From Allolobophora icterica (taxonomy: Eukaryota > Annelida > Clitellata > Crassiclitellata > Lumbricidae), in assembly GCA_963556255.1 (NCBI GenBank), contig OY744616.1, forward strand, positions 6,167,956 to 6,231,955: 64,000 nucleotides of DNA, read 5' to 3'. Of the stretch, positions 44,236-57,627 are shown in pieces. The notes beneath the pieces were generated by a model that saw only the letters and a list, made by a program, of their open reading frames with translations, ran no database searches and was not told the DNA's origin. Position numbers and translations under genes: made by a program. The number at the start of each line of letters is the position of its first letter. The first letter of the stretch is position 1.

Positions 44236-46634
44236 ACTATCCTGTGAAATACATCTTCTGCGCAGTATAAGCACCTGAAGAAGATTCACTCAATAGATGT
44301 TTGTCGTGTGCTTTCGCTCTCTAGCGTGTACTCTAGGTGTAGTAGGCCTATACTTACTGCAAAAGAGGTCGATTTAGGTGCACTAGGCCTATCGTACCCA
44401 CGAAACGGATCAGCAATAGACCTAAATAGGCCGATTAGGCTGCCGATCGTTACGTCCATATCGTCAAATAAGCATGTGTTGCCTTTGTGCAAACGGTTAG
44501 GCCTGCAAAAGGACCTACAGTAACTACGCACGCAACTTAACTGGCTCGGTAAAAGCCATTGTTGGCTTCTATATATATTATAACATAACATAACAATGGG
44601 ATGTCAGTGTGTTTCGATATGTGTGTTGGAACCACTGCAAGTCAACCTTTAATAATTTGATAAAAAAAATTACATATGGAATTAGGTCTGTGTATAGGCC
44701 TATATGTGTAATATGCGCGCGCGTGTGCGTGCGTGCGTGCATGCGTGTGTGTGTGTGTCGCTATGGTCTAATACACAGCCATAGGTTCACGAAATAGACA
44801 GTCTGTACGTATAGTTTAAATTATTTATGCATAAAATGCGCTATTTAAATAACTACATGCATACACACCTACTACATACATATTACATAATTATACACAC
44901 ATACATACATACATACATACATACATACATACATACATACATACACACTTACATACATACACAACTACATACATACACACATACGTAATTACGTATGTAC
45001 ATAAATACTTTCCCTGCATGCATTCACACATACAAATATACATACATGCCAACAAACGTGCATACGCAAGTACGTTCTCAGCCATATAATTCAATGCAAA
45101 TGTCAAATTCTTTTTTTAGCGCTATATATCTGGATATCTGTGCTAGCCGTCAAGCCAAGTGACCCAGTCAGTTAGAGCGGTCGAAATAGTAGGCTAAATC
45201 TCCAGTGATCCGAAAATGCCCAAATATGGTCAGCTGGTCACGGCGATTCTTTCTTCTTGGTTGATTGTCCAAAGCTTTTCAGACCGTTCTCGTGGTTAGG
45301 CTCAACCAACCGTAACCGCGGGCAATCCGTGCGGAAAGTTTCCGTTCCGCTTGGCTGACTCGGATCAAAGGGTAAGTCGTGAGAAGATGATTTGCCTAAC
45401 TGACAATCCGGTCTAAGTATCGGCCAATCTTGCATTCCTTATAACGAAGGGCCAGAGCCTTTAGAATCACGAAATGTATGTGTCTATGTATGTGTGTACG
45501 TACGTACGTATGTATGTGTATATGTGTGTACGTATGTATGCAACTATGCATGTTTGTATGAATATATGAATGCATGAATGTATGAATGTATGTATGTATG
45601 TATATACGTATGTATGTACGTATGCATGTATGTGTGTACTTATGTAAATACGTACATACATACACATACGTACAAACGTATATACATACATACTTATATA
45701 CATGCATACATACCTACATATTATATGCTTACATGCATACATATATACATACATAAAAATAGGTCAAAAATCTGGTCACTGAAGACTTATTTCTTGTATT
45801 GAATGCAGCCACACATGGGCCTATATATATATACATACCTACATCATAATTATATGAATTATATATATAATAAATATAAATATATAATCATGTATGTGCA
45901 TACTTACATGTGCATACGTACATATAATGGCATTGTATACCGTCTCTGACAGAGGATGGTAATGATATTTTGTATACATTTATCAATTTTTTTTCTAAAT
46001 TTCCAAAATCTAGCAGCTACAACAATTATGGGAAATCTTAATCTGTTCATTCTTTGACGGATAGGCAAAAAATGCGAAGAAATTATCAAAAAACTCAAAA
46101 AACCAGCATGGGGCATCAATTCTGCACCTTTTTCGGATGATGACCCATATATCTTTTGTGAGCAACTATTGGGCTAGGTGTGCGCTGTCAGTGATATTTT
46201 GGCAGCTGTTAAAACCATGGTCTGAAACGGAGGCAGGAAGAATTCAGCGTGTGGCAAAACAACTTCACGGATGAGTGAACGTTCATTCATAGAGATGGTC
46301 TCTCCTCTTCCTCCCTCCCCTGTTCGCCACTGAACTTTTTTAACCTTTGCTTAGTCCGCTCTTAAACAGGGCAGCGATCTTCAGATAGGCCTAGATTGCT
46401 CAAGTATACTTTCAAAGTACACCATTGTTAAGTACATTGCTTAATAACAAGTATACGGCTCACATACAGTGCTAAAGTACATTTGCAACAAATACAACTC
46501 TTTAGAATAGGCCTTCTGTTCAATCGCTTTGTTAAACTTTTGTCCTAAATAGTTTGCGATAGATGAACAGGTAGCATAGGTCATCGTCAATTCCTTACTT
46601 TAATGAAAAAGAAGAGCAATACGTTAAACTAGCC
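44236..46634. other. Non-coding region with ACAT/ATGT microsatellites
   Basis: Microsatellites at 44897-44945 and 45480-45750 (imperfect, with TACG variants) and a short GCGTGCGTGC run near 44715-44757. I see no exon. Confidence 0.45.
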
Positions 46635-46895
46635 CTGAGGCAGCCATGGGTATGAAGTGTTAGCGACTTCATTTTCTTAGCTTCGGCAAATGGGGGCGGG
46701 TGGCAAGCTCTCTCCCTCGCCGTCTCATCTACCACTGACAGTGTACGGTCAATGTACTCATTATAGCTGAGTTGGCTGGGGGGCAGGCTGAGCAGAAATC
46801 TTGAACCAGATTTCTGTCAAAGTGGGGATTTGAACCCCGACCTCTAAATTGATAGTCCTGCACGCAAACCACTACATCAGTGAGCACCCCCAATG
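46635..46895 (-). mobile_element. tRNA-derived SINE, second family
   Basis: On the minus strand it begins GGGGGTGCTCACTGATGTAG, with A box TGATGTAGTGG and B box GGTTCAAATCC (complement 46827-46837). The body at 46635-46735 matches 27665-27775 inverted. Confidence 0.75.
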
Positions 46896-46929
46896 AATAA
46901 GTTACAAAATGTAAAAGTGCTATCAGCAA

Positions 46930-47040
46930 TTAAGTAAGTGAGAAAGTAGGTATATTCTTTATTACACCATTAGCAAATGTACAATGGGAGCAAACGCACA
47001 ATTGGTAAATAAAGAATATATTTACCTACTTACTTACTGA
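46930..47040. repeat. Inverted repeat (hairpin arms ~31 bp)
   Basis: TAAGTAAGTGAGAAAGTAGG...ATTCTTTATT (46932-46962) is mirrored by AATAAAGAATATATTTACCT...ACTTACTTA (47007-47038) across ~45 bp. A small foldback element. Confidence 0.7.
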
Positions 47041-47175
47041 ATAGCCCAACTCTCATACTTCCGTTTGGCCCAGAGTGGGACAATGCGGGACACCAGTGGG
47101 GCGATACGGGTCAGCTCTTGGCCCGGTGAACGCGGCCGACTGGGGCCCAGTCTCAGTAGAGGAATCGGTTAAGCC

Positions 47176-47390
47176 TTACCTGTGGTGGGAGCTGTCGGTC
47201 TGGGATGCTTCCTCGTCAACGGAGTCATTTTGACTGGCCTTTTGACTGGGTTTTTGACTGGCCTTGTAGCCTTTGTCTCTCGGACGCTGACCGTAGCAGT
47301 CCGACTGGACAGAGCAGCTACAAAGGATGACCAGGTCCAGCTGGAATAGACTTCGAAGCTCTTGCACTCAAAGTCTATCCCTTTAAAACA
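47176..47390 (-). other. Possible exon, unassigned
   Basis: A good donor (CACCACAG/GTAAGG, complement near 47179) ends an open stretch read as repeated RPVKNPVKRPVK or, in another frame, SQKPSQKASQND. The acceptor is weak (TTTTAAAG) and no neighbouring exon with a compatible phase was found. Confidence 0.2.
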
Positions 47391-47399
47391 CCAGAATTA

Positions 47400-48555
47400 A
47401 CTGCCCCTGGAAAATAATAACAGTCGAGATGTAACAATTAATCAATCAATCAATTATCGTTTATTCTCGAAAACAACCAAGTTGACAAAATCGCAGCTTG
47501 TAACATAGTACAACTAATTATCAGAAATAATAGTTCATAAGTAGTTAGGAAATTATGATTGTGGGCATTATAATATAATTTCAGGTAAATCTACAATAGG
47601 AATTATAGGTTCATTGTTCAGTAGGCCTGTATGATTTTAAATACTACTCGAGATATGAAATTTGTATCATCTTTAACTTGGTCTTAGCTAGTACTAGCCT
47701 AGTAGGCATACATTGCATAAAGTAATCCCTCTGTAATCCTAAGAGAGGCAAAGTGGGCGAGGCAAGATACATGTATGTCGAAGGCAGGCCAAGTATGGCA
47801 GTCAACTTTGATAGGTTCATAATAGCATTAAATACAGACGACCAGTTAAATGTAAAGTCCGCCGCTCACTCACCGTTATCTGCCTCATGCCACCTACTAA
47901 TCAAGCACTGGCTTTCCATTCCAATCCCACCACCTCTTGGAGAATTCCTATCTAGTCCATCCGATCCACCGCTTTTCAAGATTTCTCACCCTCAACGAAA
48001 CCCACTTTAGCAGCTGCTCTACCTCCCATCTCTGGTCTCTTGGGCAACCCGACTAGGTTCTGCCCTTGACATCTCCAGAAAACCTCTGTGATACGACGCG
48101 TGAATAAGCGCTCGTGAATAAGCTGGTGCCCTGGGCTTAGCTTTAGAGTAGCGCTCTATAAATTTTGAATTTACGATTACGATTATCATTACGACTGAAT
48201 GCAAATGTCGTTTTTCTATAGCCCGTTAGATGACCTGGTCATTTTTCAACGAACTGATCGGGTGAGATCAACCCGCTGCCCATTTGAATTGGTGCCGCGT
48301 CGTTTAGGGTCCCCTTGTATTGACCATACTTAGCCACAGAAATGGTTTCTCATCCTGGTTGAAGAAGTCTAAGCTCTCCCTGACTTGTTGTACAAACACG
48401 CTGGGCGCAGGCGCTTGTGCTTTCAATAGGTTAGACTTCCTAGTTGGTCGGGGGATTCTCAGACTTCGGTTGGTTACGGTCTGTGAGTATTGAGTGCTGA
48501 TTCGCTCCCATATGACCATCGACTGACATCTTGATTTGCATTACGACAAAGCCTT
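47400..48555. other. Non-coding region
   Basis: Low-complexity AATCAATCAATC at 47445-47460, then sequence without recognised exons. 48140-48195 (AGCGCTCTATAAATTTTGAA and ATTACGATTATC) resembles a retroposon tail. Confidence 0.35.
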
Positions 48556-48559
48556 TGTA

Positions 48560-49400
48560 GGAATTATAATAATAGAATATTAATCATTAGAATAGAATTG
48601 ATTAGAATAGAATAGAATAGAACAGATTAAAATAAATTAGATTTGATCAGAATTGATTAGCATAGAATTGATCAGAAAAAAGTAGATTAGAATAGAATTG
48701 GTTAGAATAGAATTGATTATAATAGATTAGAATAGAATGGAATAGAATAGATTAGAATAAAATAGATTAGAATGGAATAGATTAGATTGGGGTTGATTAT
48801 AATAGATTTGTTAGAATATAACTGATAAGAAGAATAGAAAATTGATTAGAATAGAATTGATTAGAATAGAATTGATTAGAATAGAATTGATTAGAATAGA
48901 ATTGATTAGAATAGAATAGAATTGATTAGAATAGAATAGAATTGATTAGAATAGAATTGATTAGAATAGAATTGATTATAATAGAATTGATTAGAATAGA
49001 ATTGATTAGAATAGAATAGAATTGATTAGAATAGAATAGAATTGATTAGAATAGAATTGATTAGAATAGAATTGATTATAATAGAATTGATTAGAATAGA
49101 ATTGATTAGAATAGAATTGATTAGAATAGAATAGAATTGATTAGAATAGAATAGAATTGATTAGAATAGAATTGATTAGAATAGAATTGATTATAATAGA
49201 ATTGATTAGAATAGAATTGATTAGAATAGAATAGAATTGATTAGAATAGAATTGATTAGAATAGAATAGAATTGATTAGAATAGAATAGAATTGATTAGA
49301 ATATAATTGATTAGAATATAATTGATTAGAATATAATTGATTAGAATAGAATTGATTAGAATAGAATAGAATTTATTAGAATAGAACTGAATTGAATGGA
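48560..49400. repeat. Long minisatellite, 15/20-bp GAATAGAATTGATTA units
   Basis: About 840 bp built of GAATAGAATTGATTA with an optional extra GAATA. A higher-order pattern recurs about every 125 bp around 48840-49300 (same order of 15- and 20-bp units, with a TATAATAGAATT variant). Flanks are more degenerate. Confidence 0.92.
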
Positions 49401-50281
49401 TTGGATTAGATCGGAAGTCAGCGTATTCTGCTTATACTCAACGTTTATATCTGAAAGCTGTATTTTATCATAGCGATTTCTCTCCTCTAAGTTCCAACTT
49501 AATTCTCTTTAAGCGTTGTCTTGTAGGAACCCGTCGAACCCACTCCTTAACGATGTAGCAGTTCGTCAAGAAATACAAGTTAATCTGCAGACAAATGATG
49601 TTCGAACACGGGGAAACTAGGCTATCCACTGGCAGCTCCTCGCACGCACGTCGAACACTTATCACATTTCAGCAACTTATTCTTTTAACAATAATTGTTT
49701 TGTTAATTAAACACATGATAAGTAGCGGATAAGCGAACAGTTTAAATTTGCACGTATACTCACTCGTCGATTTCATCGTGACCTGACCGATCTCCTGTTA
49801 ATGTCTGTAACTCCTTTGGAATATCAACCACAGAAGGATTTCATATTTCGTGCAGAAAGCGCACGGTTGATCAGCCAAGCGTGTCAACCAGGTCAGCATT
49901 AACGTATTATGGTAATTCTAATGCGAAGTGACCCGACGGTGGTTCCGCTACAAGAACCGTAGCGAGAAGAGAACGTCACGATTGTAGGGTTAGAGTAAGA
50001 ATTTCTGAGTGGAGGACTTTGTAACGAGGACTTTGTATTTCCCTTTGGTCAATAAATCCCTGTGGTGAATGTCGGAATATATTAGAGCAGCCAGAGTTTC
50101 AGATGTAGCTAAATCCTCGTAATCCGCTAGTTAATCTCTTTCTGATCCCTGAAGTTTAGTCAAAGAAGTCGGCCGCGCATACGACAAATCTTCAGCTAAG
50201 GTCCAGTTGTAGAGCATTAAAAATGATGATCTGCTGTGGTCTGATTTATTCTAAGTAAATCTTATCATATCATCTCTCTGT
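49401..50281. other. Non-coding region
   Basis: No convincing exon. A GACGA/GTGAGT donor-like site near 49770 on the minus strand has no partner that I could identify. Confidence 0.35.
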
Positions 50282-50620
50282 TTGTCTGTATGTCTGTCTG
50301 TCCGTCTGTATGCATGTATGCATGTATGTATGTCTGTGTGTTTGTATTTATGTATGTACGACATGTATGTATGTATGTATGTATGTATGCATGTATGTAT
50401 GTCTGTGTGTTTGTATTTATGTATGTACGACATGTATGTATGTATGTATGTATGTATGTATGTATGTATGTATGTATGTATGTATGTATGTATGTATGTA
50501 TGTATGTATGTATGTATGTATGTATGTATGTATGTATGTATGCATGTATGTATGCATGTATGTATGTATGTATGTGTGTACGTATGTATGTATATGTATG
50601 TATGTGTGTACGTAGGCTAT
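50282..50620. repeat. (TATG)n microsatellite with a duplicated start
   Basis: TATG/TCTG tetranucleotides. The ~74-bp interval from GCATGTATGTATGTCTGTGT through GTACGACATG occurs twice (about 50314 and 50388) before the pure tract. Confidence 0.93.
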
Positions 50621-50849
50621 GTATATATGTAGGCCCTATGTATGTGTCCTCTGTTTGTCCCCGGTGTTTCACTTATACTTTGAAACGTGATATATAGGTC
50701 TTAGAAAGAGGTCGGTGTCTGTTTGGAACAACTTGCGTTGAAATCATTGAAGCGAACGAGAGCTTAAGTTTCACTGACAGGTTGATGAAGGATGAACGAA
50801 GCTGTAACGCAACACAATAAGCCACCTGCGCCGCATACCCAGCGGAGAC

Positions 50850-51390
50850 CGTTTAAAGCCGTAAGCCTATCCTAAAGCCGAAAGCCCATCCTAAAGCCGA
50901 AAGCCTATCCTAAAGCCAAGAGCCTATCCTAAAGCCAAGAGCCTATCCTAAAGCCTAAAGCCCAGAGGCGGATCTAGGCTTTTACTTTACGGGGGGCGAT
51001 TTCATGGACGTCCAAGGTCAAAGGAATTAAAATTACTTATCGAGCTAAGAGCATGATTAAAAGTAAGGGCGTGTAGAAGTAATATTCAAACTGCAGTCCG
51101 GCGCTCTACATGCGTAATAATGATCACATGACATTTAGCACAGTATAGTGTATCACATTTTGTAAATTTTAAATTTAAAAAAATAGTTTTTGGACTCTTA
51201 GGGGGGGCGATCGCCCCAATCGCCCCCCCTCTGGATCCGCCACTGCTAAAGCCTGTCCTAAAGCCGTAAGCCTATCCTAAAGCCGTACGCCTATCCTAAA
51301 GCCGAAAGCCTATCCTAAAGCCTAAAGCCTATCCTAAAGCCGTAAGCCTATCGTAAGGCCGTACGCCTATCCTAAAGCCGTACGCCTAAA
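50850..51390. repeat. Minisatellite of CCTAAAGCCGTAAGCCTAT units, interrupted
   Basis: Units of ~18 bp (CCTAAAGCCGAAAGCCTAT variants) run from 50860 to 50962 and from 51246 to 51390, split by a hAT-type MITE. Confidence 0.9.
50963..51245. mobile_element. hAT-type MITE, 283 bp, in the minisatellite
   Basis: The ends CAGAGGCGGATCTAGG and (inverted) CAGTGGCGGATCCAGAGG are imperfect inverted repeats. CTAAAGCC flanks both sides (50955-50962, 51246-51253), an 8-bp duplication, although the array itself contains this word. No coding capacity. Confidence 0.78.
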
Positions 51391-51414
51391 GGCTGACATC
51401 GTAGACCTATATAT

Positions 51415-51781
51415 GTGATCTTCTTCTTCTTCCTCCTCCTCCTCCTTATCCTTATCCTCCTCCTCTTCTCTTCCTCGTTTTCTCACTCCCTGCTCTCCTA
51501 TTTTCCTTCATCTTTCTTTTCGTCCTTCTCTTCTGACTGCTGTCCTTTAGTTTGCATGCTCTCTTGTTTTCCTCTGTACTCTGTACCTTCCCACTTCATT
51601 TCTTCCTTGGTCTGTAACCGTTCAAAAATGTCGCTGTCTTTTCTAGCTATGTGGTGAAAATAGACATAATTTATAAATCAAATGCATAAAGACGAGAGAT
51701 ATCTATATGGGTAGGCCTAAATAATGCGTGTAGGCCTAATGTTCAGACATTAACGAAGGACACTCTCCTTTCTGTCTGCTC
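51415..51781. other. Pyrimidine-rich low-complexity stretch
   Basis: 51418-51500 is (CTT/CCT)n-rich; the rest shows no exon. Confidence 0.4.
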
Positions 51782-52323
51782 CAAAGCTCGAGGGTACGCG
51801 TACCCTAAAATAGAATACGTTAAAATACGTACGTACCTTTCAAAAAATACAATACGCGTATGGTACGTACGTATCATACACGAAAATTTTATTTATGGTT
51901 TACTCGGCGACCACTGGCCTACGTATAATCTGACGTTTCCGAGTCAGATTCTGGGAGTAGCAGTTCAGATTAGTGTACATTAAGTCAAGTAGCAGTTGTT
52001 CAACTGTTCAACCTTTTGCTTGGAGTTGGACTTTGAAGTGCTGCAGCAGAACTGAGCCGACTGACTGACATTAGTGCATTAAGTGCAATGTATGCTGGAT
52101 AAACATAGACCTACAATATAGCATTGCAGCAATATACTACGCTGTATACTGGGTTGTAATTGTTTGCTTAAATTAAATTGAACATTCTCATAATGAGGCT
52201 AAATGAGCAATGATGTGGTTAACGTATTTTTGTATTGTTTACGTACCCTAAAATAGGGTACGTTAAAAAACGTACGTACCTTTCAAAAAATAGAATACGT
52301 ATGGTACGTACCCTCGAGCTTTG
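51782..52323. mobile_element. hAT-type MITE, 542 bp, with exact 8-bp target duplication
   Basis: Termini CAAAGCTCGAGGGTACG (51782) and its complement (ending 52323), flanked by GTCTGCTC at 51774-51781 and 52324-52331. Sub-terminal blocks (CCCTAAAATAG, ACGTTAAAA, ACGTACGTACCTTTCAAAAA) occur near both ends in direct orientation, so a terminal inverted repeat and a sub-terminal direct repeat coexist. There is no transposase. Confidence 0.85.
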
Positions 52324-52372
52324 GTCTGCTCTTTCTTTAATCTTTCACCCTCTTTTTCCTCGTTCTCCTTCT

Positions 52373-52605
<233 letters not shown>

Positions 52606-53295
52606 TTCCTCCTCTCCTCAATCCTTCTTCCCATCCTTCAACCTTCCTCCTTCTTTCGTCCTTCCCTTCAAAATGCATGCTTGCTTGCAACATCGATCTA
52701 AAAATATCTGTGCTGCTTAAAATTCACGGTTTGCAACTACAGTTTTCTTTATTAGCTTTAGGCCTATTAGTTTAATTCACGTCTATCCGATTCTCCGCTT
52801 CACCCTGTAGCTCTAGACCTGCAGTTGCGTTCGATGTCACCCCAGATGTCTCTAGACTTTGACTTTGCAGTTCGCATGCCTGTGGTCTCGGGCACCTTGA
52901 AGACCTATAGATTAAAATGTCAAAGTTCGCATTTTGCTGTAGGGACTCGACCCTGCTAAGCAATGTAACAGTTTGAACCTGAAGGAATTACGGGGCCGTA
53001 AAATGTAGGTGGCTCCACGCGCTCTGCGCTCCTTTAATGTCTGAGCATTACATGCATTTTTTACCCATAGATCTCCCTCGTCTTTATGCATTTGATGTAT
53101 AAATTATGTTTATTTTCACCACATAGCTAGAAAAGACAGCAGCATCTGTGACGGTTAAAGACAGACGCAATAGCCTTCATATGCTATAGGCCCTACGAAT
53201 TCGCTTACAGCAAGCACTAAGGACGTTACAACAATCGATCGAAAAAAGTTTTATTTACTAAGATACAGTATGTGAATCCACACGACCAGAAAATT

Positions 53296-53297
<2 letters not shown>
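52606..53297. other. Non-coding region
   Basis: No recognisable exon, RNA or repeat. Confidence 0.35.
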
Positions 53298-53345
<48 letters not shown>

Positions 53346-53581
53346 ATGTACAATATGTGCAACATAATATTTGTGTATAATGTCACGTGCTATATTGCCA
53401 TTAGCCTATAACGCATTCATTAAGCGCCACTACCAATCGATGGTGCGTACTCAGCCACTGAGAGTGAATGACTTAGGCTACTCAATGTCCCTACACGGTA
53501 ACCGACTCAGTGAAGGTTTGAACCCCTACTCTCCGCATTACAAGGTGAACGCTCTGACCAATCAACTAAACCCACCCACAC

Positions 53582-53666
<85 letters not shown>

Positions 53667-53749
53667 TGTATATATAAATACACACATCACGTACACACAT
53701 CAAAGACAATTTAACACATTATAACATGTACAAACCTTTCATCAGTCAT

Positions 53750-53817
<68 letters not shown>
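53298..53817. repeat. Three (TA)n tracts flanking a SINE
   Basis: TA tracts at 53298-53343, 53590-53657 and 53752-53817. Between the first two, 53405-53577 is a decayed SINE: TTAAGCGCCACTACCAATCG body, GAGTGAATGACTTAGGCTAC core and a minus-strand tRNA-like head. Short ACACACGTGTGTGT arms bracket the middle tract. Confidence 0.8.
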
Positions 53818-53818
<1 letters not shown>

Positions 53819-54273
53819 CGTAGTCTATTATAATTTATGGTCATACGAAGAGATTGCTTGTTTAAACCCGTCAGCAGTTCTTGAAGTTTTCATTCATGTC
53901 ATCGTAGGCCTATAGAACCAGAGTTAAATACAGACATAAAACTGTCACATTGTGTACATTGTGTAATGTAGATCGTGTATAAATATTGATGAACATACAA
54001 GACTGCAGGGGTCGTGAACCGTTTCTATTTTGACCCGACGACCTCGCCCTGTCTGCGGTTCATACACCAGCGCCCCATGTCTAAAAGCGCGCTCGCATAG
54101 ATGACTGTGTCAGATAACAACGTGTGCAGCGCTTTTGTGACGTCATCGTGGGGCACGTGGGCGCTATATGAGGTGTATGTTGCATATACAACAGCAACGT
54201 TATACAAAAGACATTATGAAGACCACGTGGGAATATTACTCTATGTAATTGTAATTGTAATTAGTAACTTCTA

Positions 54274-54590
54274 TTGCGCCCGTGTCTAATGCCAATGAAA
54301 ATGATGATGGTACTGGTTAAACCAATTATGATAATGATGATGATTATAACAATGATCATGATAATTATAACGATGATAACAATGATGTTAACCATGATGA
54401 TAACAATGACAACCATGGCTATAATGATAACCATGATGCTAATGATAATGATAACCATAAAGATAAAGATAACCATGATGATAATGATAACCATAACCAT
54501 GATGATAACGATAATGATAACCATAATGATAACGAAAATCATAATGATAACGATAATGATAACCATGATGATAACAAAGAAGATGGAATG
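54274..54590. repeat. GATAATGATAACCATGAT minisatellite
   Basis: About 300 bp of ATGATAACC/ATGATAAT triplet-phased units. Confidence 0.88.
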
Positions 54591-54989
54591 ATGAGAATCA
54601 GGAGGATGTCAGAGGAAGACAATAACAACAACTGAATTGAATTCCTCAAGACTATAAGGAACTGGCCAAAATTAATTAAAAGCAATTTTCACTGATTCTT
54701 CCATAAAGTGTCTTCAATATAATTATAGTTTTTAAACAGCAAAACGATCAATAAGTCAGATATAAAATGAAAAAACATTTGTACGATTCCAAGGTGATAA
54801 TTTCTTATCAAGATTCCATACAATCTTATAAAAATACCACAATGTTTGTAAAAATAAATGCATTCTTATAGAAATAAAAAGCAATCATATCAAAATTTCC
54901 TTACAAAATATCACAGGCATTGTTGACTAACAATCACACTTCAAAATCCCTTTGCTTAAGAGTCATATTAATAATACCTTGAAAAGGCT

Positions 54990-55235
54990 TTGCACAAGAC
55001 TAGCACATTGGATGGAGTGGAGTACTTGTCAGTTAAGGACTTGCTCAAGGCTAAAGAAAACATGCGACAGTACTGCAAGAACATGTTCAAGTTTCCCTAA
55101 AAGCATGTGACAGTATTGCAAGAACAGGTTCAAGTTTCCCTAAAAACATGTGACAGTATTGCAAGAACAGGTTCAAGTTTCCCAAAGAAAACATGGGACA
55201 GTACCGTAAAAACAGGTTGAAGTTTCAAGCTTCCC
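54990..55235. repeat. SINE core trace and 49-bp tandem repeat
   Basis: GTTAAGGACTTGCTCAAGGC at ~55032 matches the SINE core. 55060-55235 has about four units of ACATGTGACAGTATTGCAAG plus AACAGGTTCAAGTTTCCCTA. Confidence 0.75.
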
Positions 55236-55794
55236 AAAGAAAACCTGGTACACATGACGAGTTGCAGGTGAAGTTTTGCAGTTGGTTGTAAGGCTCGGCT
55301 CGGCAGCTTTTCATCTGACACAGGACTTTGCCTGCTGTGGTGAAAGGCACATACATTTGCAATTGGCCACCAGAGGGCTAAACACTCAGAACCACACTGG
55401 TCCAAGTAATTTTGCACAGCAGCTCGTAAATCGTAATGTAAAGACAGTCATAATTCCAAATGCAAGTTAACTGTTCAGTCTATTCTGATTGGTTCAACCC
55501 ATTCGCTGTCATCTTTGTAATCATCCAACGAAATGCAGAAAACCTAAAACAAAGAAAACACAGAGAATTAACTGTATATTAATTAATGACAGAATATTAA
55601 TTAGTCTCAGAATAAATACCACAGAATTAAAGTTTTCCTGGAACAGAACATCAACTAACAAAGCTGCACATATACAGTAGAAGTGTTAATTATACAGCAT
55701 CTAAAAGAGGCTAGAGAAAGGTGCTACATAAATGACCAGATACATACACACTTGCCCACATGTATACATATATACACACATGAATACATACTCT

Positions 55795-56905
<1,111 letters not shown>

Positions 56906-57052
56906 TACATACACATATACATACTTACACACATACAGTGTACACACATGCATACTCTGTACATATACATGTGTATTCATACATACATATAAGCATACAT
57001 ACACATGCATACATAAGTGTACACCCATGCAAATATACATTCATACATATGT

Positions 57053-57085
<33 letters not shown>

Positions 57086-57195
57086 TACATACATCTACAC
57101 ATACACACACAGTTGTAAACAAACTGATAGGTTGGCTGCATTCTTAACCAGACAGCACAAAACCCTCACAGAACTGCATCCATGCGTATACTTAC
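56906..57195. repeat. Simple ACAT/TA repeats downstream of mariner
   Basis: Imperfect ACATAC microsatellite to ~57110, continuing the type of repeat found left of the element. Confidence 0.7.
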
Positions 57196-57627
57196 TTACC
57201 TATTTCTGCAGTGTGCCAAAAATTCACAACAGTTCTTAAAACCTACCGAATTATCCTCTTCAACGTTAATGACTTCAAACTGCGGTTCAAATAAGATCGA
57301 TTCCTTGGTTTTTCTGTCCCTGGGTGTGAGAGAGGCCATCGACCTCGATTGTTGTCCTTTCATGCTCGTTCGGAAACGTCGGTCGATGCCAAGGCCGCTC
57401 TTTGTGCGCCAGTGGTACAGCGGGTGGATTTTGCGCAATCGGTACTTTGCAGCAGAAGGTGTAAGCTGGCTACTCGTCACACTGACTGGAGAAACAGTAC
57501 TGTGACAGGTGACTTGCGAGGTGGTGGAGTTAAATGAGTTAGGAGGGGTGGGCAGAAGGTCGTCGGATGAACTGGAACTGGAGAAAAGCTGGCGATTTGT
57601 ACGAGCTGACACATCGACAATGTGTAC
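57196..57627 (-). CDS. Terminal exon of the RhoGAP gene
   Basis: 432 bp to the stop, acceptor TTGTTTGTTCAAAG. Ser/Thr-rich (LFSSSSSSDDLLPTPPNSF) then basic (AAKYRLRKIHPLYHWRTKSG), ending FLAHCRNR. No typical poly(A) signal is evident in the adjacent ACAT repeats. Confidence 0.72.
   Translation of the reverse strand, partial: VHIVDVSARTNRQLFSSSSSSDDLLPTPPNSFNSTTSQVTCHSTVSPVSVTSSQLTPSAAKYRLRKIHPLYHWRTKSGLGIDRRFRTSMKGQQSRSMASLTPRDRKTKESILFEPQFEVINVEEDNSVGFKNCCEFLAHCRNR

Noticed and set aside
47753..48010. 85-codon plus-strand frame near 47.8 kb
   Set aside because: Low-complexity Pro/Ser content without family resemblance or splice partner.
48560..49400. CRISPR-like array
   Set aside because: Units are contiguous without unique spacers, and the context is animal DNA.
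50265..50697. Cys-Met-Tyr-Val repeat frames
   Set aside because: Translation of the TATG microsatellite.
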